Positions 37,701 through 52,700 of a stretch of 64,000 nt of DNA are shown one piece after another. The stretch comes from Gavia stellata (Eukaryota > Chordata > Aves > Gaviiformes > Gaviidae). Under the pieces are notes generated by a model. It did no database searches and was not told the origin of the DNA. It was given only the letters and a program-made list of their open reading frames with translations. A program made the translations under genes and the position numbers. Each line of letters opens with the position of its first letter. Positions within the stretch are counted from its first letter, which is position 1. The stretch spans positions 95,960,449 through 96,024,448 of the forward strand of contig NC_082596.1 of assembly GCF_030936135.1 (NCBI RefSeq). The letters run 5' to 3'.

Positions 37701-40700
37701 CTTGGGGGCAGCAGCACTAAATCCAGAACAGGCAAAAGGTCTTGGCCGGGTCGGGATTAGTGCTGGTGTCCAGGTCAGAGCCTGAGTTAGCAGGAATCAT
37801 TGTTCCCAGGCATCAGTAAGCTGGATTTATTGCTGGGGCCAATAGGCAAGGCAAAAGGCTAAGGTTTCAGCCTGCCGCTTGGATGCCAGTTTTACTCGTC
37901 ATAAAGGAGAAAGGACAGATCCTAGAAACATCATGAAGAGAGGTAGTGGAGGTGGACGAGGATCTGTCAGACTTCGGCAAGAAAGAAAAGGGAAGGAGGA
38001 TTTAAAAAATAGTCAAATTTCAGGCTACTGTGCGTGGGAGGCAGTAAAAAAAGAAGAGATGTAACAGGAAGTTGGACAAGAGATCATGAGTTCAGCTTTG
38101 GCTAGTTACAGAGGAGGAGATACCAGGAAATCATTAGTTTCATGGTCTTCAGTTAAAAAAAGGTTTTACATAAAACACATTAATGTACTGCAAAAATGTC
38201 TCTCTTTCTTAACTCTTTAATATGGTGATTTAACAAGCTCTGATTTCCACTGTCTAGGGCTGTAGACAAGCCACTTGTTGGTTTATGAACTGGAGGGACT
38301 TCCTAAGGAATTAAGGGTAAATGAGAAGAAGGTAAAATAGGACAGAGAAATAAAAAATGAAAGCAAAGTCCCTGCAATTCATAGCTACAATCTGCATCTG
38401 CCCATGAACTCTGGGGCATACTTGGGTATACTCATTTTGCAGTTTTTGTGAGGGGTCTGGAGCACAAGTCTTGTGAGGAGCGGCTGAGGGAGCTGGGGTT
38501 GTTCAGTCTGGAGAAGAGGAGGCTGAGGGGAGACCTCATCACTCTCTACAACTACCTGAAAGGGGGTTGTGGTGAGGTGGGTGCTGCTCTCTTCTCCCAA
38601 GCGACTAGCAACAGGACAAGAGGAGATGGCCTCAATTTGTGCCAGAGGAGGTTTAGGCTGGATATTAGGAAAAATTTCTTTTGGAAATTTGGAACATGCT
38701 GCCCAGGGAGGTGGTGGAGTCACCATCACTGGAGGTGTTCAAAAAACGTGTAGACGTGGCACTGTGGGACATGGTTCAATGGGCATAGTGGTGTTGGGTT
38801 GATGGTTGGACTTGATGATCTTACAGGTCTTTTCCAACCTTAAGGATTCTGTGATTCTGTGATTTTCGTACACGTTCCCAATCCATCTGCATCTAAGCAT
38901 GCATGCAAAGCAAGAATGCAAATACAGTCTTTCACGGAAAGTTTGAAAACAGAGTCAGGGCAGATCAGTCCCAGATAACACTACCCTGCAAGCTACCACG
39001 GAGTGAGTTCTTTGAAAAACGCTGCAACTTCCAGCTGAGACTTTCAAGTTGATGTCAGTCTTTAAAACCAGCATGGGACCTCACCTTTCTGGCTAGTTTC
39101 TTCTTCAGCCTTGGCTGAACCATCTCGTGAAGCAGAAGGCTGACCTCTGGCATAGGAAAGCTTGGCCCCAGTAAGACCATCAGTTTCGAACTTCTTTACT
39201 AATAGGCCTTACTCAGTAACGAGGGGTCCAATTATCCCTCAGGAAAAAATAAAATATACTAGATGAACACACATGAGGCTTCTAGATAAGAAAAGCTCCC
39301 TTGCAGGGATGTTTGCAAAAATCCCCATCACACTGCAGGGTCTGTCCCCCCAAGAAGTTCTGAAGATCCCTATGGATGTATGAAAGTGGTGTGCGCCCTG
39401 CACCAGCCTCTACCACCTTGTCTAGTTCTACCAGTGCAACCACCACCTCAGGGACTCAGGATGAGCATGCTGCGCGAAGAACGATGGAGCCTCAGGCACG
39501 CAATCTGAGAGTGTTGGCCACAAGCTTGAGTAAAAGCATGGTATTTTCAGTAAGATGCCACTCTGTTCATTCTGCTCCACTGAAATAATCTCAAATTTGT
39601 CTGGGGAGCACAGTCAGACCTAGTGATTGCGCTTAAGCTATTTCAAAACAAAGACATTTTCTCTGTCTCTTCCTTAACTCACCCAACAGGCTTTGTTTTT
39701 GCAGTATGTAATACCGCTGCCTCCACGACACTTTAAAAAGGAAGGTAATAGAAACCAAAAGGTTCGCACCTCGTTCAAACTTCAGCCTCTTGTATAACTG
39801 AAACTGGTCAACAGGCACCAAACAGGCAATCTGAAATGAGAAACAAACACACAGAAAGAGCATTAGAAACACAGACTTGAAAAAAATTAATAAGCACCCT
39901 CTTCTCCTAATTAGCAGCCTGCTCTCCTGAGCTGGCTCTCAAATCCACCTTCTTTTCCTGCTTGCTTTCACCACCATGTTCCTCTGTACCTTGACTTCTT
40001 TCTCCAAAACGTTGGAGCTCTTGACCTCTCCTAATTCAGCCACACAGCCCAGTCGTTCAGCCCACATCTTTCTTACCATCCATAGGAAAGCCTTCTCTGC
40101 GGATTCTGTATTTACTTCAAGCTTCTCGGTTTTATTTCGTGTTGGTTTAATGTAACAAAGGGTGACAACTTGCTGGCCTTGGAGACTGCAGCCTGTTGTT
40201 CATGCACAGTAATACAGCTCAAACGAACAGTTCCTTATTCATGTCTCCCAGTCTTAATGGCAGGGGTCACTTAGCTCTCAGGAACTCAAAAGCTTCCATT
40301 TTTTTATTCACTTCATGGGTTTTGGGCTGAGACAGTTAATGCCATTGCTGTTGGAATTTGCCTTAGACATGCACCAGCCCATGGGGAACTGGACTGAAGT
40401 TAACAAATTTAGTTGGCACAGACAAACAGGCTTTGCTGATACATTTTACACATTACCATAATTAAACTAGCAGCCTAAAACGCTAAATGCTCTAATCTCC
40501 AATTAACAGTCTACGTAGGAAAACTAAGTACCCTATTTAAAACTAATAAGCAAACCTGCGTACAGGGTTAAGGAGGGGTTCAAAAGAAACTTCAGACACT
40601 TCAGGAGCCACATGTTTGTTGGACTCAGAATCTGAGATCATTCTCTTTATTTGATTCACTCATAATAGTGTACCAGCACTGAAAATGATTTTCTCTTTTA

Positions 40701-43700
40701 CTGAAAATAAACCTAGACTAATACTAATACAAGACCTGATCATCTGAAGCACTGTGAGACAGCGTAGAACTGACAGCTTCAAAGTGAAGGGCTCTCAACC
40801 CTCACATCCATTATCCCTCCACAGTCCTTCAGATCCCTCTAAAAGGCAAAATTTTGCCCTCAGTGAAGTGGATGCTGGCCCTTGCTATCCTTCTGGGTTG
40901 TGTGACATGGCACGCATGAGAAGAAATACAAAGACAAAAAAATCCAATATATATTCAGTATCATGATGTGAATACATTTGCTTTCGTAGATGGGAAAAAG
41001 AAAAGAATATATCCATTTGTATATTCTAAAATATGAAAATGCTTTATTAAGATATCAAATCAATTGGAATTAAAATTGCATTTTGAAGCAGACGTTTGGA
41101 TCATTTATTTGACCTAAACCAACGTCATACAAAAAATAATCCAACTGATGTCAAGATTTAAGCATTCAAAGATGCTTAAAAGAGTTATAGTTGAAGAAAT
41201 CAAAGGATTTAATATCAAAATGGGAAACACCAACAAACCTTTACAAAGCATATTCTTAGTCTAGTAAGTGAGCCCTAGGTCAAAGTACTGTCCTCATTCA
41301 GTTTCTGAATTCAGGGTATAAACTATTTCTAATGTGAAAGTATTTGCATGGATAAACAATCTCACATTAATACGACTGTCAGACACAGAGAGCTTCCGGG
41401 GAAACTCTTCACCTGTTCATCAGAAGTTGGCTGAAACACTCTTGGAAAACAAATAATCACTTAGTCAAACAGGGAAAAAAGAGTGAAGTTCAGCAGCTTC
41501 AGCAAAGAATGAAGCCAAAAAACCAAAGCTATATAAAACCCACAAGACACATCATTTCAGTATTGCCCACTCCTCCCCAGGGCAGCTTCAAATCCAAATA
41601 GAGTTGGGAAAGCAAAAAAGAGTCATCTGCTTTTCTCTAGCTGGGTGAGCATTGGCAACTACTTTAAATTTTCCCTTCACTACGACTAAATTAAAACAGT
41701 GAGTCTCAATGCTGTAAGAGCCACCGGAGTGATTTGTTTAGCTGTCTGGGGTCTCTCTGTGCTAGCTCTTGCTTTTAACAAACAGTTTTTCAAGAGCAGT
41801 TCTATTAAGCCCAGAATTTCCCATGTATTAAAAATGGGCCTTTTTGATTACAGTGGGAGCAGAGTAAGTCTTATTGCAGATTTCAACGGGAAGCAGAGTC
41901 AACGCTGAAAGCTTCCCTTTCTCCTGTTGAAAACCTGGTCGTACCATGCCAGCCTTCCCCACCGGTTTCACCCAGCCCCACTCTTCTTCCCACCTATCCT
42001 CCTCACAGCTCAGATGCCCCTCCCTGCACGCAGCTCCGGGCGTTGAAGACACGCAGCCCGTCACCTCTGCCACCGACTCCCCCAGGCTTTGAAAGACCAG
42101 CCTCTGATAGCCACCCACACGGAGGTCAACCTGAGAGGTGCTGAGCTGAAGCCTCTCGCAGATTTAGTATCTTTAGGCACGAGGAAAGGAATGCACAATC
42201 TGCTGCTGCCTGAATTCAGTGCTGCATCAAAGCTGTAGGTGCAAACTCAATTGGAAAAAAAATGAAACGTGAGTATCAGGTCCTCCAAAAAACCAGCCGT
42301 TCCTGTCCTCGGTGAACTTTTAATCTCATTTGCGCTTAATCGAGGACAGCCATAAGCACGGTAAGGGGATTAGGTGTTTATCTCCTCCTACTTGGCATCA
42401 GAGTCTAAATGTTCATCACCATACAACTTCTCCAGCCCCACCCGGATGTCCATCCCAAACACCTCCTCTCCTGCACAGCCACACACACCTCTGGGCTGGA
42501 CAGAGGATGGAGATCTGGGGAGGAAGCAAACCAGCAGCCCGGCAGATGGCGAAGGGCCAAAAGAGAAAGACCACGAGCACATCAGAAAGCAGACGTTTCT
42601 TCTTCTAGGCTATGAAATTATTCAATGCAGCAAGAAATGCTACAGGACAAGTTTGGGGGTTTTGGTTTTTTGTTTTTTTTAATACTGGGTTAGGGTTACA
42701 ATAAAAACCTATGACGAAAATGAGAGGCAAGGACTCTCCTCACCTGAAAAGATGTTGATTTGAGACTTATCAGACTGTCGTGAGTTGAAATAAGTTTTCT
42801 GGCTTTCTATACCCTGTAAGCACTGTCTGCAGTTAGAATGCTCTTGTTATAGAGCACAAGAACATGTAAGAGCTCTCACTAAGAACAGCAGCTTTCACCT
42901 GAAGTAAAAACATCCATGGAAAAAAAGCAAAATTTTGAAGGCTCACTACCACAAAAGGCGCCAGCTGGACCCCTGCCAAGTGTCCAAAAAGACTGCCCAA
43001 CGTGGTACGATAACCGGGGGTGCTATTACTACTACAAGACAAAAGAGCAAAGGAAGGAAAATGAAAGGGTCTGAAATAATTGGGTTCGGTTTACACATGG
43101 GCAGACTGTTCCTTGTAACCCGGGCAGTGCAGTAACCAGGAGCCAAGGAAGAACAACTCCTCTGTTTTCAAACGCTGGCTACCACAGTGGAAAGGGAAAA
43201 TCACTACTCCACCTATTCTCAGGCTTTCAAGGGAGATGCAAGGAGGCAATCAAGAAAACTGAATAGCTCTTACTTCCTTTCACACCCGTATGAATCAAAC
43301 CTCGATAATGCCGAGGGAGGAAAGTTCACCAGGACAAGTGTTTCTCCCTTTCTCGCTTTAGCAGATACGCAGCAAGGGCAGATCCTGCACTGGCAGCAGC
43401 AACTGCTACTTGCAAAGGGTTGCATTGCCCACCGCTGCGAAAGTCCCACTGACGGAGGCACTGCCTAGTTCTGCAAGGCGTGCAAAATAGTTTTAACTTG
43501 GGCTGTGGTTTGCTTTTGAAAGGGGTATGGGGGTTCAATCTCTTTATTGTTAGAAATTACACCCACACCTTTCTTCATCAGCTATCATGCTCACTAGAGT
43601 CATCATGAAATATTACGTTATTCATTTTCTCCATTAAGGAGCTCTTCTCTTATTTAGTGACAAATAAAAACAAAATTAAGACTCTCTCATTTGCTCCCCT

Positions 43701-46700
43701 TGGATTTATTTAAAAATGAGTAAGTAAGAACAACAAAAATTTTAATTTTGACCCTGAAAAAGATAGGTTGGCCTGCAACATTTTCTCACCTTCCTCCTCA
43801 TTTTACCATTTCAATCGCCCCTAGCAAAATGTAAGCCAATTTTCAAATTAAAAATAAAACTGGTATTTTAAACTGACTCCCAATGGGAATTTTGTTCAGC
43901 TATGTATGGAATATAATGCAGTTAAGATTTCTAAGATCTGGGTCACTGTCCCATTTCAGCACCACTTTACAAACCGCTGACAACCCTCTGTCAGGTTAGC
44001 GCGGGTATAGATCATGGATTTACACAGACGGAGGGACAATAAGCAGAATCTGCACTACATGCAAAGGGGTAATTCTCCTCGTCGAACTTAAGAGGCAAAA
44101 GGAGAGCCCAAATCAGTATCTCCTTTACTGCCTGCTGCACGGTTTTAATCCAAATCAGATTATGTATAAATGGATCATTGGCATCAATGTTACAAGCTTC
44201 AAAACAATACAGGAATCAGAAATAGCAAAGCCCAATCCCCTAGACATTACCCAAGTGACTACTGCATTAGCAATCCCTGTATGCAGTTGAGACTTACCCT
44301 GATTCATAGCTTACACTGGTGATTGGATTTGCACCAAGTAAAACCATTTCAAACCATAATAAATTACCCCTTATTTAGATTAGGGATATTAACTGGTCCA
44401 ATTAAATCAATGGAACAAATTCCCAAGAGAGACAGGAATATTCTAGACAGAAGTAGTCTGCACGGTAAAGGAGAACTGCATTAACATAAGATGTTCCTTC
44501 TACCTTCTGCTTCGAGGAATGAATCCAAATCATCTTTGTTTATTGTACTATTAGAGCTTGAAAGGACAAACATCTTGTTTAACGAGATTGCTTTTAAACT
44601 TTCCTTTTTGAGTAACCAGCTATTTGAAACAGAGTCTGTAGCCAAAACCATTGCCTTCCCACCACCAACACCCATTTGTTTCTACTTAAAACCAGCTATA
44701 CTACAAGCAACTGCTATCTTGACGTAACAGGTCAAGAGATGACCTAGGATTGCACTTGATTTCAAGCACTCCAGTGGAACAATTCCTTCTGTTTGAATGC
44801 ACTATTTGTCAAAACAAAAAAACTGCTGGGGTACGTACCAGTTTCAACTAGCTTTTGTTAAAGTAAAAATAAAAAACCACCAAACACAGGAGTTTCAGAA
44901 AACATATTTTCAAAGTACTGAAAAGTACAATTTTCTACTTCATATGACTTTTCGTTTTAAGTTTTTAAAGAATAAAAACCTGAACATTTTCTTCTGAGTG
45001 AGACACAATGTTCTAGCTCACCAAAAGTAAAGCCTTATCTCCCAACATCTCCTATACTCTATGAATAAACAGTTTACTCCCCAAACAATGACGAAATATT
45101 CAACTGTTTTAGAGAGACCCACTCCGACTGTTCACACTTGCTGGTTTCTTCATGAGACATCTAAGAAGAAATTCTCTTCCCTGTTTAAAATGCTAACCAG
45201 AGATTTTGCCCCCCTCCGCCCCCCCAAAAGCAACACAAGAAGCACATGTCTCAGAATCAAGGCAAGAGCTGTGAAAAGGCTCTCATAATTCAGTACCAAA
45301 CAAGATAAACTCTGAAGAATTTTACCGAGAAGATAAAACGGACTTAATTCACAATGAAGACAAACAGGTCACTGGAAAGCACCGAAGAAATATTACACAC
45401 CTTGAATAAGGACATTGAGAGAGGGAAATAGAGGAACTTTCATAGCTAGAATGTGTTATAAATTGCTTATAAACTTTGTTATTAACTGTTCAGTTTCCTT
45501 ATTGAAGAGAGCTCAATCACAAATGGACTGAAGTCAATAGAAAGGCTTTCCTTCACGTCAAATTATGCCTAAATTCACCTTATCTTCCTTGTGCAGGCTA
45601 GGGCAAAATGCATTTAAAAAGCAAACAAAACAAGCACGTTAGCTAACATAATTAGACATGATTTAGCCCAAAGTATAGGAACCAATTTAACACCATGTCC
45701 ATGATAAAGACAGTTTGAACTGCTATTTTTTCTCCAAACTGTAAGGGTACATGGTAAATGTCAGTCACAGCAGAGTCTGGAATGGACATGACATGAAAAA
45801 TACACTTTTTCAAAACCCTGATGCTGACACAGGGGAGGAAAAAAGACCAATTACTTTTTCTCTTGGCACAGGCAACATGTCATTCCTCACGGCACTGTCC
45901 TGGTGAGGAACCCTTTCCTGCCAGAAGCCGGAGACCAAACATCCCGACCCTCCAGAGGTGAGAAGGCTCTAACTTTTACACTGGGAGTTTCAGGGTGTGT
46001 AATGAATAAACTGTAATTCTAAATAGTACTTCTAAATAGCGCCAAACAATGGCCATGTTTAAGCACATTCTCTACCATCTGAATAAGGTTCTGTTTTTTA
46101 AGTAATAGCTTTTAAAGGCCACATTTTCACATGGAACAGCCTTTATAGAGAAGAAAAAAGACTACGGAGTGCCCATACGTAATCTGTAGTTTAGACACTA
46201 ATCTTTCAGATTATTAACGGAGACTATTCTTGCTATTGTTCCCGGGGCTTTGGGGGGTTTTCTTCTTTAAAGAAGTAGGTATTTGGTAAAATACATAAGC
46301 AGTTCATTTTAACCAGGTTGGAGGCCTGTTTGCTTTTCAATCGGAAGGTCTGTGTTTCAAGCGCGTCGCCAAAAGGGAGCGTCAGAACATTCATCCATCC
46401 ACGGGACACTGATGCACATTTGGGCTGTTTAGTCATTCTGCCTTCAGCCCCAAAAGCACCCGAGGATTAAGCTAATGGTCCATTAATACATGCCCTGGAG
46501 TGTCCTCCTGCTTTACTACGGATATATCTCTTTAATTCCCGTGCAGCATAACCCTAGCTTAACAGAGCAGAATTCTTCCTACCACTTGCTAATTTTCTTT
46601 AAAAAACGCATTTTCAATAAAGGCTAGTTGCCTCCAATCTGGTGCGATGGGTGGGAGGGACATTGCTACGCCCTTGCTGTATCTATGCAGAAGAAAGGAG

Positions 46701-49700
46701 GAAGGGAAACAGCTGGCTACTTTCCACGATAGCTGGATTCAGCTGAAGAAAAGCTCCGCCATATGCCTGCATGCCGTAACAAACATAGCTGCAACTCCCA
46801 GGCCTTGATTCAGCTAAGCACGGCGTTTCAAATGCATGCTGGAGAGGTGATCCTGAATTTTTCTGGAGAAAAAGGCATTTTTGATATTGGGAATTGCATT
46901 GCCATTGCTTGCATTTGGGTAGGATTATATACTTCTAGCACAGTTATGTCATCTGTATACATAGGACTCAAGGGAACCCAGAAGATGAGCTGCTTTTCTT
47001 CAGTTCAGGGATGGAGATCTGATTCTCTTTGATTTTGTCACTGCAACCAAATGCAGAGAGAATGCACAAAACCAGCCAAAATCCCTTAGCCACCTTTTAT
47101 TCCTGGTTTGGTTTTTTTCCTGCTTGTGTTCCCAGGCGCAGAAGGGGCCTACCTGGCTCCCAAAGCAAGCAAGCAAGAATAGCCCCAGGGCAACATCAGA
47201 TTTGCGGCAGTTTTGCAGGGCCTTCTAGACGCACGGAACAGCTGGCACATAGGAGGGTTCCAGCCACGCTGCCAAATAGCTCCTCCCCATGTCATGGCTT
47301 TGACACTAAGACCAATTGGGAAACTTTACACCAGCCCTAAGTGAGGCAGGAGGCTGCTTCAGCATTGCTGGGAGACCATCGGGCAGCCTGGTAGGGGCCA
47401 TCTACAGCCCCCTTGAACCCCATTGTCCCAGGCAGTGCAAGAAGGTCTGAGGAGCACGTTTTCCCTCCAGTTTCTCCACCTCCAACTTTCAAACTGAACC
47501 TTCCAGTTGCTCTGGGAGATTGTGCACATGCCAGACAGGCAAGCAGCTCTGCCTAAACCTCTTTTAGCTTCTGAGCACTCAACCTCTCCTATCTCTCCCT
47601 TGGGAAGCAAGACACTTCTTGTATCTCTTAAGACCTACTTCCACCAGTGCTGTGCAGATCTTTCCATATAACCATACAGAGTCCTGCACGTTTATCGGTT
47701 GTTGCAGCCCAATATAAACATGCATGAAGAAATTCTGGCCTTGCGTACCATCAGTTTGAGTTCTTGCTCGAGTTAAGAGAGGCACAAGAATTTCAGTGTT
47801 TGCAGTCAAATCAAATCTGATTTAACGGACGGTACTAATGGAGGCTCAGCAATTCTGGGATACGGGGTATTCTGGTTAAGTCACCTGCACGGGTAATTCA
47901 GAGGTTGTCCGGATGCCAAGTAAGCCTTTCCTCAAGGCACAGAGGGAGGGAAAAAGGAGCAAAACTCTTGAAAAACATCTGTTTGTTTCTAGTTCCTCTT
48001 GTCAGTCAGGCTTCTTGCCAGAAGCTCATTAAAGGTAATCAAAGGGAGGAAAAAGTGTATGATCATATTTATTATGGAGATAAAGAAGTCTGGGGGGTTA
48101 CGTTAAAAAAAAGAGAAAGAAAAAAGTGTTGATACCTCTGCTTCTTGTAGGGTCCCATGGTTCAAGCATACCATGTCTGGACACGTGATAGGAGAACCAC
48201 AACCTTCTTGAATTGCCAGCTGCATGTACTGTTTTAGGCACTAGAAACAAGTAAAGAAAAGAAAAAGAAAAAAATGTTATAGCCCACATGTTGGTAACAC
48301 ACAGATGCTACAGATGCTGCACAGCTACCACCTCCACTGCCTTAATTGGCTGTCCTGAAGCTCCTGCACACAGAAAACATCAATTATGGTAAGTGTGAAT
48401 GCTACAAGTCATTATATTGGAAAGAATGCAACAAAGAACAATTAATTATGCATGACTTCATCTGCCGAGCATTGCGTTTACCCAAGTCAGCAAGTCAGAC
48501 CTTTCAGTGCTAACAACCCCTACACTCTGCTAAACTGGGATTGGAGGATCTGGGGGGGGGAGTATCTCTCATCCCAATTAAACAGGCTTCGCTCTTTTGT
48601 CTTTCCTCCTGTGTATTTAATTCAGACTCTCAGCCAGCAGTCTCCATTGTAGGAGACCTCATTTACAAGAAAGAGTCTACTGTTCGCAGCTGTGTAAAAA
48701 GGGAAGGGGGTGTATAACCTGGGTAGGAGGTTAGAATCTGTCCTAGAAGATGTGCAGCTACCAGTTCTTCCCCTCCTCCCCCAACCCTCCCACAGAGATC
48801 AGGTCATTTCCATGGTTTACCATGATTTATCATCAGCCTCTACTCTATTGAGCAGGAGTTAAAAGTCCATTCCCAGTATGGAGGCCACCTTATGAATGTT
48901 TCCAAATTGTTTCATTACACAAAAATGACAGGCCTCCCCCCTCCAAGGAAAAAAAGGTCTCTGTTCTGCCCACATTTTGTTTGGAGTGCCAGTTTCGAAT
49001 ATATTCAGCTTGTCATTTTAACACATATTACAGAGCCTTCGATAAAACTGGTGCAATGACCAAAGAACAGTGCTTGAATTGTATCTCCAGACTGCACAGG
49101 TAAGTAAGTGATCTCGCTTCTAAATCAAACAAAACAACCAAGTCTCCTCAAAATAAGGACAAAGCATACAGTAAATTGCAAATCACTGTTAACAAAATAA
49201 CAAAACATGGATTTCTGGCAGATTTTGGTATCAGCTTGCATAGTTCATTGTAAATGAAAACCACCATATTTTACGAGCAGCAGGACTAATGCAGCTTTGT
49301 TCCCTACAGATTTGTATTTCATGCCCACGTGATAAACCTCTCCCCCTCCTCCTCAGTACTGCTGGTTTCTTCCCTTATTGCCCCATCAGTTTTCAAGAAA
49401 TATGTCAAAGCGTAAGGTCTTCGAGACCTCTGTCTCTCTGCCAACTTTCGGAACAGGCACTGAGTTCAAAAGCTACGAGGTGGGTTATGAGGAAATCATA
49501 ACCTTTCAGAACATCAGCTCTGGTAAAGCCCCAGGACTCTTCACAAACCATTTTTCCAGTATTTATAGGCATTTAACATTCAAGTCTGCATTAGTTTGGA
49601 CTGTTCCGAGAAGGCCTTGCATATTGTGCTCTGATTAAAGAAATTTCCTCACTCGTATTTTTATTGGAAAACCGATACCCTCTTAAATGTCAGGATAATT

Positions 49701-52700
49701 AGGACTTTTACAAGTGGAAATTAGATTTCCTTATTATTCTGTCTGCCTCTCTACTGAAACGTCCACGTCCATGTGTTTTGGTTAATTCTGATGAACTATA
49801 CAGAGATATTAGTTCAAGCAAGTAGAATCAGCTTAACTTAGTAGCATTTTAAATGAGCTTACTTTTGATTTGTAAATATTTGAAGCGTATTCATTTAGAA
49901 TAACATAGGGGTATAACCTAAATGGTAAGCTTTAAATATCTAGCTCATTAAGCACTAATGGATTCAGATCCAGGACGCACCCCTATAAGAAAGCAGCAGA
50001 ACAGGCTGTAAGGATTTGATGGTGCAAGTAGTATGTGGGAGGTGAGGGAGATACTCATAGGCAAGGAGCAAAAATGCAGTCATGTCAGTAACTGAAGGCA
50101 GTATTAGCTCCCTAGAGAATACCAGCCTGGATTTAACCAGGAGCTATTCTTTTATTATTCAATCAGCAGCCTCAGTGCCCTGTCCCATCTTCTCGCCCAC
50201 CTCTCCCAAAGGCATCTAGGCACAGTGCTTATAAAAAGTCAGTTTAAGCACCGGATCAAATCACCCACTAGCACACACAGCTCCTCCACGGAGCAGTAAG
50301 CAGAAGCAGGTACATACCCACAGTAGTGCCTGCGGGCAGGTACCTTACAGACACCGGAGCTGCCACCACGGTCTGGGCATTGGCAGTGGGTGGCACAGGG
50401 AAAGCCAGAAAAAGTGTCCCCAGAGCCCAGGGTGGCTCCCAGTGTCATTACTGATGCGGATGGAGACTGGGGGTGACCTGCTCCTGCAGCCCCACTTCCA
50501 TTAAGCACCTGGCATTGCCCACATGCTTCAGAGCATAATCACAGGAGAAACGGGGTATCAAGTGCTCACTCCCTGCACAAATCCCCTCCCTGGTTTGTGC
50601 CTGCACCCAGGCTCCACCATGAATAACGCAAAAAGAAAATTCTGCCTTCTGAGTCCCTTCCCCAAAACCCACCCGCGCTGCAGTGTGTTGGGTGCACTTC
50701 TGAGATATGTGGGTGATGCTCCAGCAGACCCTCCTTACATCTCACTCCCTCTCCTCATGGGAGACCTGATTACTTTCTGGATCAAGCCTCAGGGCAGCAT
50801 TTGGGGAAGGGGGAATGTTTTCCTCTCACTAAAGCATTTAGTTTGCCTTAATTCCTCATCAAGCATGGGAGAGCAGCCTTTTACTTTCGCTAAGATCCTG
50901 GCGTCTGTCTCCTCTGTGGCGCTGCCTGATATTTAGTAATTTGTTTTGACAGCATGGTACAGTGGATTTGTATTCTGGGGGCAGCTCAGGTCAGCTGGTT
51001 ACAGAGGGAGGACAAAGCCTGAGAAGTTCCTGCAGGCATAGCAGCAGCCCAGAGGCTTGTTCTTAATTTAGACTTCCAGGACAGAAGCTCAGAGGACCGA
51101 CAATTACCCTTCCGTGCAAGGATGGGCATGAAGCTCTTAAGGAGCTTCAATCCACAGTATGGATTTTGCAATCAGTTTCGATATGCAGTATCTAAATCAT
51201 TAGCGGTACCAAGCCAGGAGCACAGAGATCTCCGAGGATTGCTAATGCATCTGAATTCTCCTTCTCTTCTAGCTCACTGCTTGGTTGTAGGTGAGGACAG
51301 GCGAGCAACCAGAGCCTTCTGCCGTAGTCCTAGAGGGTGCTATCCTTTCAGAGGGTGGCTTGGAGAGATTTTATAACAGGTCTGTGCAGTGCCATGGAAC
51401 TTCAAATGTTTCACAGAAAACCTCCCTGTTAAATAGTTTTTATAGATAGTCAATCTTTTGCCTTGATTTTCTGTGCTTGGACAAGGTGCTGTGGGTGCAA
51501 TTCAAGAAGCTGATGGAAGGACGTAAGGTGCTGGCAAACTCGAAGGAAGCATTTAACATTTACCACTGAAGGATTAAGCTTTTTACCTAAGTCTGTACAT
51601 GAATGATGATGTGAACCTCTTGTTCCCTCTTTCACAAGTTAGAAGCAAAGAAGAGACAGTGGAAAATCACTAGAATTTTAAAATATGCCTTCACTTTAAC
51701 AGGAAGACTGTTTTTAGAGGGGTTCTACTATTATTTACAGCTCAGCTACTAATTTAGCTACTTACTTGAAAAGTGCCAAATAAAAGTATCTGCAAAGATG
51801 TACAAGCTGCAAATGTGATGAAAAGAGGATTCAATGTCTATATAGTGAATCATGACTGACCTTCTCAGCAGTACGTCCTCCCACGCTATGGAGAATACAT
51901 TATACAGACATAAAATGGTAAGACGTTTCGTGCATTTTGTCTACAAAAATCAGCAGTATCTCAGGAAAACTGCACACACTACATATGCTACTTAATTCCT
52001 CTACAAAGTGAAGGTAACATCAAGATACTCAGCCTTCTGTGGTATTAGAGTTCCTTGAGAGGATCTTAATCTTGACATCCAAGACGTCACCAGGTCTCAA
52101 CACCCTTGGGCTACGCTCCCGCACAGGTTTGAATCCTGCTGACTACAGATGAAATTGGAGGTTTGGCTCCATTACGTTCACCCCTCAAATAAATGGTAGA
52201 CACCAACCCAAGGAATTTTAACTTCCATACCTGCAAGTGTACCCTAGTCAGTTCTGTTCAGTTTACTCAGATTTTCCCCACTGAGCAACTATACCATGCT
52301 CCTGTCTGTGTTCTGGGATACATCACAAAATCCTCATGCAATCAAGCAAGAGGGATCAATTCCAATGTGAAAATGTAATTCCACCAGCAAAACTCAGTAC
52401 ACCCAAGAGAAGGTTTTGGTGCTGATCTAACTTTGCCAGGCACGTTTTGCTCCTGCTGTACTACTGTCAACTCCAGTGGAAAGACTACTACAAGTAATTT
52501 TTTCTCTGCCTGAGATTCATAATGTATAATGAGACCTTTTTCAAATAATTTACCTGTCTAAGCATTTTGGGGCAAGAATTTTTTTCCCTCTTATGCCATT
52601 TTTGTCTTTCCTTCCTCTATTTAACACAATAAGGTCAATATCCATTTACCTACTTCACAAAATGCTACTCATGAGTATCTACTAAGTTAAGGCCTGTAAA

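Larger units (their letters stand above)
32283..39769 (-). other. RNF144B: RNF144B intron 3, repeat-rich
   Basis: A 7487-bp intron holding three CR1 copies (33174-33972 minus, 36422-37096 plus, 38448-38863 plus) and an unclassified internally repetitive stretch (about 37490-37870). The gaps 32283-33173, 33973-36421 and 38864-39769 hold nothing recognisable. Confidence 0.85.

Noticed and set aside
42685..42700. Telomere-like GGGTTAGGGTTA
   Set aside because: Only about two repeat units; not an interstitial telomeric array.
48098..48289. Alternative minus-strand frame over coding exon 2
   Set aside because: The frame that gives [10 protein letters not shown] and joins neighbours in phase is the family frame; this one is a shadow.
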